This document shows positions 1-7,409 of a stretch of 15,980 nt of DNA, in pieces (the stretch's first letter is position 1; each line of letters begins with the position of its first letter). The translations under genes and the position numbers were made by a program. The notes under the pieces were generated by a model. It was not told the origin of the DNA. It worked only from the letters and a program-made list of their open reading frames with translations, and ran no database searches. Source of the DNA: an uncultured Chitinophagaceae bacterium (lineage in GTDB: Bacteria; Bacteroidota; Bacteroidia; Chitinophagales; Chitinophagaceae); assembly GCA_934502905.1 (NCBI GenBank), contig CAKSVK010000081.1:1-15980 (forward strand). The letters are read 5' to 3'.

Positions 1-1374
1 GTCATGCCTCCTTTTGAATTCCTGAATGGGCAGGAGCTGGATGCACTGCTGGCATTTTTGCATACCAGGAACCTACCGGCGAAACATAAAGGACTGTCCA
101 ATCCTGTTACCGACACCATTGCCATGTCATCGCTTACTGCCGAGATCAAAGCAATAGCAACATTTCCTTTCACCGATACAGCCATGCCCCATACCCGTAT
201 CACAAAGCTGGATTATGAGCCTGAAACAGGCAGCCTGTTTGTGGTTGACCTGAACGGTGTATTGTACCGGCTACATAACGGCAAGCCACAAGCGTACCTG
301 GATATCCGGAAGGAACGTCCGTCTTTTGTTTACAAACCGGGGCTGGCTACCGGCTTGGGAAGCTTTGCATTCCATCCTGCATTCAGGGAAAACGGTGTTT
401 TTTATACAACACATACGGAGCCGCCGGCATCCGCTCAAGCAGATTTTCCGTTGGATAGCACGCAAAAAACAGCCGTGCAATGGATTTTGACCGAATGGAA
501 AGCCACGCAACCTGCTGCCTCACATTTTTCCGGCAGCAGCAGGGAACTGTTACGGGTGGAAATGCCCGGTACTGTTCATGGCGTACAGGAAATAGCTTTT
601 AATCCGTACGCGAAGAAGGGAGATCAGGACTATGGTTATCTGTACATTGGCACCGGCGATGGTGGCAACAGCCAGACGGCAACCACATATGGTATATGGG
701 GAGCGCTGCTTCGTATCGATCCTGCCGGCAATAACAGTCGGAATAAACAATACGGTATCCCGGCCGATAACCCGTTTCACGACGGCAAAAAAAAGCCGGC
801 TGAAGTATTTGCTTACGGATTCCGGAACGCTCACCGCATTGCCTGGACGCAATCCGGTAAATTACTGGTCAGCAATATCGGCCAGGAACAGATAGAATCG
901 CTTAACCTGATAGCGCCTGGAGCAAACTATGGCTGGCCTGCAAGGGAAGGAACTTTTGCTTCGGAGAATATTGACGGAGAGACTGTCGTATTTCCCTTAC
1001 CCGACAACGATAGTATCTATCATATCACTTATCCCGTCATGCAATACGACCACGATGAAGGCAAAGCAATCAGCGGCGGCTTTGAGTATTCAGGCAACAG
1101 CATCCCGGAACTGAAAGGAAAATTTCTTTTCGGAGATATACCCACCGGGCGGCTTTTATATGTGGAAGAAAACGACCTGAAACAGGGCCGGTTGGCCACC
1201 ATTAAGGAATGGAAAGTTTCCCTGAACGGAAAAATAAAAACACTGCAGGAACTTTGCGGCAGTAAAAGAGCAGATCTTCATTTTGGCAAGGATATGCAGG
1301 GAGAATTGTACCTACTTACCAAGCCAGATGGTAAAATATATAAGCTGGTTGCAGCAACGCAGCATGAACAATAA
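1..1374 (+). CDS. PQQ-dependent sugar dehydrogenase (GSDH family), 5' truncated by the window edge
   Basis: Likely oxidises an aldose to its lactone or aldonic acid with bound PQQ, passing electrons to cytochrome c, outside the cytoplasm. The glucose/sorbosone dehydrogenase beta-propeller runs from about residue 60 to the end. Visible family motifs are FHPAF (about residue 123), LYIGTGDGGN, ALLRIDP, VFAYGFRNAHRIAW, SNIGQEQIE followed by GANYGWPAREGTF, and GGFEYSG...GKFLFGDIPTGR. The frame is open to base 1, and the first visible residues (VMPPFEFLNGQELDALLAFL) resemble the C-terminal end of a cytochrome c domain, where MPPF supplies the axial Met. So the ATG at 4 is probably internal, and the full gene probably encodes a cytochrome c-dehydrogenase fusion with its CXXCH upstream. 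Substrate cannot be told. It converges on susD with a shared hairpin between. Family call is firm; the cytochrome part is inference. Confidence 0.88.
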   Translation, partial: VMPPFEFLNGQELDALLAFLHTRNLPAKHKGLSNPVTDTIAMSSLTAEIKAIATFPFTDTAMPHTRITKLDYEPETGSLFVVDLNGVLYRLHNGKPQAYLDIRKERPSFVYKPGLATGLGSFAFHPAFRENGVFYTTHTEPPASAQADFPLDSTQKTAVQWILTEWKATQPAASHFSGSSRELLRVEMPGTVHGVQEIAFNPYAKKGDQDYGYLYIGTGDGGNSQTATTYGIWGALLRIDPAGNNSRNKQYGIPADNPFHDGKKKPAEVFAYGFRNAHRIAWTQSGKLLVSNIGQEQIESLNLIAPGANYGWPAREGTFASENIDGETVVFPLPDNDSIYHITYPVMQYDHDEGKAISGGFEYSGNSIPELKGKFLFGDIPTGRLLYVEENDLKQGRLATIKEWKVSLNGKIKTLQELCGSKRADLHFGKDMQGELYLLTKPDGKIYKLVAATQHEQ

Positions 1375-1376
1375 AA

Positions 1377-1409
1377 ACTCCTTTCCTGCAGCAAGTACAG
1401 GAAAGGAGT
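1377..1409. terminator. Bidirectional rho-independent terminator between the sugar dehydrogenase and susD
   Basis: A perfect 12-bp inverted repeat, ACTCCTTTCCTG and CAGGAAAGGAGT, encloses a 9-nt loop (1389-1397). Read on the minus strand it is followed by TTTTATTG, a good U-tract for ending the susCD transcript. On the plus strand the following AATAATTTT is a weaker tract. It sits three bases after the dehydrogenase stop and about 20 bases from the susD stop. Confidence 0.85.
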
Positions 1410-1429
1410 GCAATAATTTTCTGTTACCC

Positions 1430-2962
1430 TTATGGCTTATCCCACCATATCCTGGTGCTCAGCTTGTCTTCGCCCTGGTTGGCTATAGCGGCATTCACAT
1501 TTTCAGCATTTACCGACAACTCAGAAAGCGGATAAGTAAGTCTTCTGATAAATGTTCCCTCGGGAACATCCGGGTTCCCGGGTTGTCCGTAAGGATTGGG
1601 GGTCAATGTCGGGAAACCGCTCCTTCTGAAATTGGCAAAGGCTTCCGGCCCGTTCAGGAAGGAAGATATCCAGTACTGGGTATTGATCTGCTCCATTTCT
1701 TTCCCTGCCTCCAGAGGATTAGCTGCGATATAGGTCGTTTTGCCGGCTGCAGGCACCGCGCAGGCTGCATCATACAGGGCCATCTGGTCCATATGATCAG
1801 CTATTCCTTCCTCATAATAATTTTCGACATCACCGGTTGTGATCCATCCCCGGAGCCGGGCTTCCGCCAGCAGCAGCTTGGTTTGCGAAGCTGTTACGAA
1901 AAAGTTGGGGGCAGTTGTTTTTACGATCCTTCTCCTGTCTGCCTGGCTGTAATCATAAAAGCTTGCCAGCCCGTCTGCCTGAGCGCGTCCTACTATAGTG
2001 GCATTGTCATATCCCATCGGCATTCCAACCTGGTCGGCAGGATTTACAGAGCCATTGGCCGCCGTATGGTCGATACCCGATAATGCACCTTTATAACGGA
2101 CAGCAATAGACGTCAACCGGGGGTCATTGGTATTTTTCAACTGATCTACAAAAGGTTTTGCCAGATAAAAATTTGCCGCTTCTGTTGCGTTCAGCATATT
2201 TCCTATCGGCATGGGGTAAGTTACATCATGGCGAACATACGCATTGTCATCATTAGATAATATCAGCCCGCCTGCTACCGCGGCCTGCACAAGCGTCTGG
2301 GCCTTCGCCTGGTCTGCTTTACTTAACCGCATACCCACCCTCAGCAAAACCGAGTAGGCAAACTTCTTCCAGTCTGCTATATTTCCTGCGTACAACAGAT
2401 CAGCCGCTTCTGTTGGCTTCGTGTCATCCAAAGCTGCTGCCGCCTCTGTCAACTCTTTAATGATATCATTATAAATGTCTTCCTGCCTGTCATATGCCGG
2501 CAGAAAGATCTGTTCCGCATAACCGGCTCCGCCCTGGAAATAGGGAATGTCGCCATACCCATCGGTGAGCAGCATGAACACATATGCCTGGAATATCCTT
2601 GCCATATTATGCAGGTTAGTTCTCTCCGCATTATCGCGTGTAGTAACTATGACATCATAGGTATATTTGATCACGTTTTGATAATAAGTGGTCCATATGC
2701 TGCTCATGGCATTATCGCGAACATCCTGGTTAAAATTTGCACCGGCCAGCACACCCCCATTGGGCGTAACGATCTGCTGCACCACCCCCATATCAATGAT
2801 CACGGTGCGGGAATTGAAAGAAGTATTCAAAATAGCATTGTTCAGTAAAAATGTAGGATTAAGACTGGTAGGGCTTGTTTTATTTACATTCAGCTCCTGG
2901 AGTCCTTTCGTACAAGACGTTATGCTTATGATCAACAGTATATAAAAGATTATTCTTTTCAT
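1430..2962 (-). CDS. SusD/RagB-like nutrient-binding outer-membrane lipoprotein
   Basis: Surface lipoprotein that forms the lid over the SusC channel and helps capture the ligand. Residues 1-17 are a lipoprotein signal (MKRIIFYILLIISITSC) with the lipobox Cys at 17. The region after it, with LNVNKTSPTSLNPTFLLNNA, is typical of the SusD-like_2 branch (PF12771 type) rather than the classical starch SusD. The rest is alpha-helical TPR-like sequence, for example FQAYVFMLLTDGYGDIPY, common to the fold. At 510 aa it is of normal family length. Its start lies 10 bp after the susC stop, so the two are surely co-transcribed and form one uptake complex. The ligand cannot be predicted from sequence; nearby genes suggest a sugar or sugar acid. 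No glycoside hydrolase is visible next to it, so this is not a standard polysaccharide utilisation locus in what can be seen. Confidence 0.93.
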   Translation of the reverse strand: MKRIIFYILLIISITSCTKGLQELNVNKTSPTSLNPTFLLNNAILNTSFNSRTVIIDMGVVQQIVTPNGGVLAGANFNQDVRDNAMSSIWTTYYQNVIKYTYDVIVTTRDNAERTNLHNMARIFQAYVFMLLTDGYGDIPYFQGGAGYAEQIFLPAYDRQEDIYNDIIKELTEAAAALDDTKPTEAADLLYAGNIADWKKFAYSVLLRVGMRLSKADQAKAQTLVQAAVAGGLILSNDDNAYVRHDVTYPMPIGNMLNATEAANFYLAKPFVDQLKNTNDPRLTSIAVRYKGALSGIDHTAANGSVNPADQVGMPMGYDNATIVGRAQADGLASFYDYSQADRRRIVKTTAPNFFVTASQTKLLLAEARLRGWITTGDVENYYEEGIADHMDQMALYDAACAVPAAGKTTYIAANPLEAGKEMEQINTQYWISSFLNGPEAFANFRRSGFPTLTPNPYGQPGNPDVPEGTFIRRLTYPLSELSVNAENVNAAIANQGEDKLSTRIWWDKP

Positions 2963-2972
2963 ATCAGTCAGT

Positions 2973-5900
2973 TTAAAATTTAATGTTCAGGTTCAGCCCA
3001 ATACCCCTGGTTGTCGGTAACCCGGGAGATTCCATTCCCACCTGGTTATCTGATGCATATCCGAAAGATTCAGGATCAATATTGTCAATCCATTTTTTAA
3101 GTATAAGCACGTTGTTGGCCACCAGGTCAAGCTTGACTCCTTTCACCGGCCAGCCGGAGGGCACATACCTGGTGAAATCGTACCCCAGGGTTATTTGCCG
3201 GAGCTTCCAGTAACCACCGTTGTAAATCACCGCCTCTACCAGCGCCTGGGAGCGAAGATGCTCCCAATAGGTTTGCACCGGCGCTACAGCCGTATTTACA
3301 CCGCCATCCACACTTACACCTTCTCCCGTATATCCACCCTCTCTTCCTTCCAGTGTCATTTTATGCAATCCATGACGAACTGCATTGAAGTTGGTACCCG
3401 ATAACATCTTGTTGCCAAGCTTAAAGTCTATTAATGCAGTAAGCCGGATACCTTTAAACTCGAAGCTGTTCAGGAATCCCCCGGTCCATTTCGGCAGGGC
3501 GCTTCCGAACAAAACCAGATCCGGGGTACGCTGCGGCAACCCGTTTTCAAGAAAAATACGCTCTCCTTTATCATTCCTGTTGTAGCCGAATCCTGCAACC
3601 TGTCCCATTTCTTCACCTACAACATGCCTTACCTCCCCATTGAACGGGTGCGTGGCAATGGTGATCTTTTCACCGGGAGTGCTGGTGAGAATGCTTAACA
3701 CCTTTGTTTTGTTGTAAGAAACATTTGCAGTAAAATTCCAGTTGAAATTTTGCTTTTCAATGATGCCTACATTCAACAGCCCTTCAAAACCCAGGTTCCT
3801 GCTTTTTCCGCTGTTGATGCTCGTGCTGGTATAACCCGATGCATCGGATACCTGGGCAGTAACAATCTGGTCTGAAGTGATTTTTCTATAGGCAGCCAGG
3901 TCCACATTCACACGGCTGTCAAACATTTTTAATTCAAGCCCTACCTCCGTTTCTGCAACCCGGCTTGGCCTGAGGAAAGGATTGGGTATCGCCGCGCCAC
4001 TGGTAGCAATCGGCACGGGTGTACCCAAAGGATTATTGATCAGGATGGCATTCACGCCATAAAACAGCTGATTGGAATAAGGACCCACAGCACCATCACT
4101 TCCTACTTCCGCATATCCCAGTCTTATTTTGCCGAAATTCAACCAGGAAGAGTGTCCCAGGCTTTCGGAAAATACATAAGAACCCGAAACGGAAGGATAT
4201 AAAATGCTCATATTATCCGGAGACAGGGTAGAAAACCAGTCGTTCCTGACAGTACCGTTTAAATAAAAGGTACGTTTCCAGGAAAATTCGGCAGAACCGT
4301 AAAGTGAATTGACACCCTGCTCGGTCAGCGAATAAATGGGATCCTTGGCCCGGCCGTTCTGCACGGTATACAATCCCCGTATAAAAAAGTCGGTAACCAC
4401 CACGTTGTTTACATCAGATCTCCTGCGCATCTGGTTACCCCCTGCAGTAATTGACATATCAAAATTGCCGAATTGCTTATTGGCTGCCACCAGGAAGTCG
4501 AGGTTGGTTTCCCGGAAACGACGCGACTCCTGTGTATATACCCCATTGGCAAAACCGGCTACCAGCGCACGGGATGCATGTCCTGTCGGAAAGTTGTTCA
4601 GGTCCTCATCCCTTGACCAATAGTCCTGGCCAAAGCGGGCCTGTACATATAACCAGTCAAATATATCGTACTTCGCAGAAATATTACCGAAGATCCTGTC
4701 TCTTTTAATATTATGAAACTGCTCGGACAATACCCAATACGGGTTGGTACGGTTCTGAAACCTCGAGTATACATATTCGTTACCATCCGCGTTGAACTTA
4801 TTTTCTTTCAGCACGCTTAAGGGCATGGAATTAGCCATAGCCATTAAGGTGGTGGGAATTGAGTTATCCTGGTTGGCAATATTGGGCGGGTTCCTGTTGT
4901 ACTCCCTCGAATAGTTGACATTTCCTGCGAAGCTGAATTTTTCAGACAGGTTGTAGCTGAAACCCAGGTTCATGGTTTTCCGGTTGAACCGGTTATTGGG
5001 AACTATGCCAAGGTTATTCGTATTATTCAGTGACAGGTGAAGTCCGCCTTTTTCACCGGTAGCCTGCATGGAAACGGTGTTGGATATATTCTGACCATTC
5101 CTGTAAAACTCCCTGATGCGGCTACCTTGCGGCTCATAGGGTAATTCCAGGTTATTAAACAGTACCTGCTTCATGCCCGGTGCAAACTTTTCCCCGAATG
5201 ACCATTGCCCCGAAGTGGGGTTAGGAGAAGTAGGTCTCACCCCTCCTTCTCCCTGACCGTATTCCATTTGATAATCTGTAAAATCCAGGGGTTTCTCGTT
5301 CGTGTAGTTAAGGTTATACGTTACACCAATCCCCCTGTCCTTACCCTTTGTTTTAGTGGTTATCATAATAACACCATTCTGCGCCCTTGATCCGTAAAGC
5401 GCTGCCGCCGGCGCACCTTTCAATACAGTCATGCTTTCTATATCATCCGGATTGATGCTTGCCAGTCCGTCACCGCCATCCGCATAACTTCCGCCGCCCT
5501 TTACCGAAACGGCATTATCATTAAAATTTGTATTGTCAATAGGTACCCCGTTGATAACGATCAGCGGATTATTCTGTCCGCCTATGGATGATTGTCCCCT
5601 GATACGGATTTTCGAAGAGCCGCCGGGACCGGTACCCATCGCTGAAATATTCACGCCCGCCACTTTACCCTGCAAGGCGTTCATAACATTCGGCGATCTG
5701 TTGATCGTAAGCTCATCTGAATTTACATTGGAAACAGCGTATCCCAACCCCCTTGACTGCTTGGAAATACCAAGCGCCGTAATTACAACGGCATCCATGC
5801 TCTGCGCATCGGTCATAAGCTGCACATTCACTGTTGAGCGCCCTGCAAGCGGCACTTCCAGGGTGGCGTATCCAACAGAGCTGAATACCAGTGTAGCGGT

Positions 5901-6119
5901 TGCCGGCGCATTAATGGAAAAAGCGCCTGTGGTGTCTGTTATTGTTACTGCAGAAGCACCTTTCACAGCTACTGTCACTGAAGATAATCCCTTACCGGAT
6001 TCATCTCTGACAGTGCCGTTTACCGTTTGACCGATAGCAGAACCAATACAAAAAAAACTGAGTGAGAATGATAAGATCCTGATGCTTATCCCTGATAAGA
6101 ATCTTTTTTTTAGTGTCAT
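2973..6119 (-). CDS. SusC/RagA-family TonB-linked outer-membrane transporter
   Basis: TonB-dependent channel that imports the substrate held by its SusD partner. The protein is 1048 aa. Residues 1-31 are a Sec signal ending near AIGQ. A carboxypeptidase-regulatory-like beta domain follows (about 32-102), starting VNGTVRDESGKGL. Next comes a short conserved stretch near 109-125 (VVITALGISKQ, SRGLGYA), then the plug domain to about 258, with ALQGKVAGVNI, IRIRGQSS, PLIVINGVPID and the signature ALYGSRAQNGVIMITTK. The remainder is a 22-strand-type beta-barrel ending in Phe (NLNIKF), the usual outer-membrane insertion signal. There is no N-terminal STN domain, so anti-sigma (FecR-type) signalling is unlikely, and no ECF sigma/anti-sigma pair lies beside it. 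First gene of the susC-susD transcript; divergent from the RraA operon. Confidence 0.95.
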   Translation of the reverse strand: MTLKKRFLSGISIRILSFSLSFFCIGSAIGQTVNGTVRDESGKGLSSVTVAVKGASAVTITDTTGAFSINAPATATLVFSSVGYATLEVPLAGRSTVNVQLMTDAQSMDAVVITALGISKQSRGLGYAVSNVNSDELTINRSPNVMNALQGKVAGVNISAMGTGPGGSSKIRIRGQSSIGGQNNPLIVINGVPIDNTNFNDNAVSVKGGGSYADGGDGLASINPDDIESMTVLKGAPAAALYGSRAQNGVIMITTKTKGKDRGIGVTYNLNYTNEKPLDFTDYQMEYGQGEGGVRPTSPNPTSGQWSFGEKFAPGMKQVLFNNLELPYEPQGSRIREFYRNGQNISNTVSMQATGEKGGLHLSLNNTNNLGIVPNNRFNRKTMNLGFSYNLSEKFSFAGNVNYSREYNRNPPNIANQDNSIPTTLMAMANSMPLSVLKENKFNADGNEYVYSRFQNRTNPYWVLSEQFHNIKRDRIFGNISAKYDIFDWLYVQARFGQDYWSRDEDLNNFPTGHASRALVAGFANGVYTQESRRFRETNLDFLVAANKQFGNFDMSITAGGNQMRRRSDVNNVVVTDFFIRGLYTVQNGRAKDPIYSLTEQGVNSLYGSAEFSWKRTFYLNGTVRNDWFSTLSPDNMSILYPSVSGSYVFSESLGHSSWLNFGKIRLGYAEVGSDGAVGPYSNQLFYGVNAILINNPLGTPVPIATSGAAIPNPFLRPSRVAETEVGLELKMFDSRVNVDLAAYRKITSDQIVTAQVSDASGYTSTSINSGKSRNLGFEGLLNVGIIEKQNFNWNFTANVSYNKTKVLSILTSTPGEKITIATHPFNGEVRHVVGEEMGQVAGFGYNRNDKGERIFLENGLPQRTPDLVLFGSALPKWTGGFLNSFEFKGIRLTALIDFKLGNKMLSGTNFNAVRHGLHKMTLEGREGGYTGEGVSVDGGVNTAVAPVQTYWEHLRSQALVEAVIYNGGYWKLRQITLGYDFTRYVPSGWPVKGVKLDLVANNVLILKKWIDNIDPESFGYASDNQVGMESPGLPTTRGIGLNLNIKF

Positions 6120-6440
6120 ACAGCAAGTTGTTTTGTAAAGAAATATTTTTCAGCGCAGCATTGTTCCAATCAACAATCGTATTCCCAAGTTATCAATTGC
6201 TCAACGCCAAAACTTCCAAATAAACACGGTGTTGAAATTTGAACATTTTCAATAAATAATTTCATTTACTTTATAGGATTATAGCACGGCGCTGCCGGAA
6301 CGAACTTGCCATTATGAGCCTACTTGCATTACAACAAGGTAATTCCAGCCAATGGGAATTGTTTTCCCGGATCCTGCAATGGTGTCTTCCGGCAACAGCA
6401 GCACAAACCACCAGCACTTATTTATTCGCCGATAACTAAA
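6120..6440. other. 321-bp divergent intergenic region between susC and the RraA operon
   Basis: No gene is apparent here. An open frame extends the RraA gene upstream to 6324, but that stretch lacks signal-peptide or domain character. The region holds a candidate susC promoter at 6174-6204 on the minus strand. Three short inverted repeats are visible. ATTGTT-N6-AACAAT at 6160-6177 overlaps the susC -7 element and predicted start site. TTGAAA-N9-TTTCAA lies at 6232-6252. AATTCC-N8-GGAATT lies at 6341-6360. I found no convincing TAnnTTTG promoter for the plus-strand operon. The repeats could be operators for a regulator encoded elsewhere; arms are only 6 bp, so chance is a real alternative. Confidence 0.5.
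6174..6204 (-). promoter_or_regulatory. Candidate Bacteroidota-type promoter for susC-susD
   Basis: On the minus strand TTG (6204-6202) is followed after 20 bp by TACGATTG (6181-6174), matching the Bacteroidota consensus TTTG-N19-21-TAnnTTTG with one mismatch in the -7 element. The predicted start is near 6167, giving a leader of about 48 nt before the susC ATG at 6119. Spacing equals that of the two better promoters in this window. Confidence 0.4.
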
Positions 6441-7373
6441 ATGAAAAAAATGAAAAAAAACATTATGTTATGTGCAGCATTGCTTTTAAGCATTGTTATG
6501 TATGCTCAACAGGTTACGCTGACCCCGGACCAGGTGAAGGGGTATACACCGGGCTGGAAGGGCGAAAGATTCCCTGACGGTCGTCCCAAAGTTACCGACC
6601 AGCTTCTGGAAAGATTAAAAAAGATACGCCTGGAAGAGGCATGGGGCGTGCTCAGGAATAAAGGATATCACAACCAGTTTGAAGGCAACTGGACCGTAAT
6701 GCATGAAAACGAGGTAATGACCGGCAGGGTAGTGACTGCTCAATATATGCCCCTGCGCCCCGATTGCGACAGCATCGTTAAAGAAATCGGGAAAAAAGAA
6801 AAAAGGATCGGCAGCCCCAACTCCTGGCCAATTGATGTTTTAAAAGAAGGAGATGTATACGTAGCCGACAGCTATGGCAAAATAATAGATGGAACACTGA
6901 TCGGTGACAACCTGGGTAATGCCATTTATGCCAAATCAAAAAGAGGCGTCATCTTTTACGGCTCTGTAAGAGACACGGAAGGACTTGAAGAGATCCAGGG
7001 TTTTAATGCCTGGATAAAAGGATATGATCCCTCCTACATACAACAGATGATGCTGGCAGGCATCAATGTACCCATCCGCATAGGCAGGGCAACAGTATTG
7101 CCGGGTGATGCAGTACTGGCAAAAAAAGGAGGCGTGATATTTATTCCCGCGGCTTTGCTGGAAGAAGTTGTGCTTACTTCAGAATTTATCACCCTCAGGG
7201 ATGTATTCGGGCATCAGCGGCTGAGGGAAGGAAAGTATACCCCGGGGCAGATAGATATGCAATGGACAGACGAGATCAAAAAAGATTTTCTGAAATGGCT
7301 GGACGAAAATCCCGGGAAGCTGCCTATGAGCCGGCAGGAACTGGATAAATTCATGAAAGACCGCACCTGGTAA
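6441..7373 (+). CDS. Exported RraA/HMG-aldolase-like protein
   Basis: Probably a metal-dependent aldolase or decarboxylase of the RraA-like fold acting on a keto acid outside the cytoplasm. It carries the aldolase signature D-X20-R-D exactly: D156 and R177-D178, within IIDGTLIGDN and GVIFYGSVRDTEG. E. coli RraA, an RNase E inhibitor, lacks this motif, so an enzyme is more likely than a regulator. Annotation pipelines often miscall this family as dimethylmenaquinone methyltransferase. Start chosen at 6441 (MKKMKKNIMLCAALLLSIVM, a Sec signal ending near YAQ, about residue 23); the ATG at 6450 is a close alternative, and the frame's further extension to 6324 has no signal character. At 310 aa it is longer than bacterial HMG/CHA aldolases (about 230), with extra segments before residue 65 and after 255. 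First gene of an operon with the enolase-family gene 36 bp downstream. Confidence 0.85.
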   Translation: MKKMKKNIMLCAALLLSIVMYAQQVTLTPDQVKGYTPGWKGERFPDGRPKVTDQLLERLKKIRLEEAWGVLRNKGYHNQFEGNWTVMHENEVMTGRVVTAQYMPLRPDCDSIVKEIGKKEKRIGSPNSWPIDVLKEGDVYVADSYGKIIDGTLIGDNLGNAIYAKSKRGVIFYGSVRDTEGLEEIQGFNAWIKGYDPSYIQQMMLAGINVPIRIGRATVLPGDAVLAKKGGVIFIPAALLEEVVLTSEFITLRDVFGHQRLREGKYTPGQIDMQWTDEIKKDFLKWLDENPGKLPMSRQELDKFMKDRTW

Positions 7374-7409
7374 ACCAAGAAATAAATCATCCATCAAAAT
7401 CAACTCAAC

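Noticed and set aside
1283..2083. 266-codon open frame on the plus strand over the end of the dehydrogenase gene and the 3' part of susD
   Set aside because: It lies opposite a clear SusD coding sequence, starts inside another gene, runs through the terminator hairpin and shows no domain or signal features; a shadow frame.
5533..6030. 165-codon open frame opposite the 5' part of susC
   Set aside because: It mirrors the conserved plug and N-terminal domain of SusC in antisense; its composition follows from the SusC codons.
6324..6440. Upstream extension of the RraA-like gene to an ATG at 6324
   Set aside because: The extra 39 residues would place the clear signal peptide in the interior and show no domain character.
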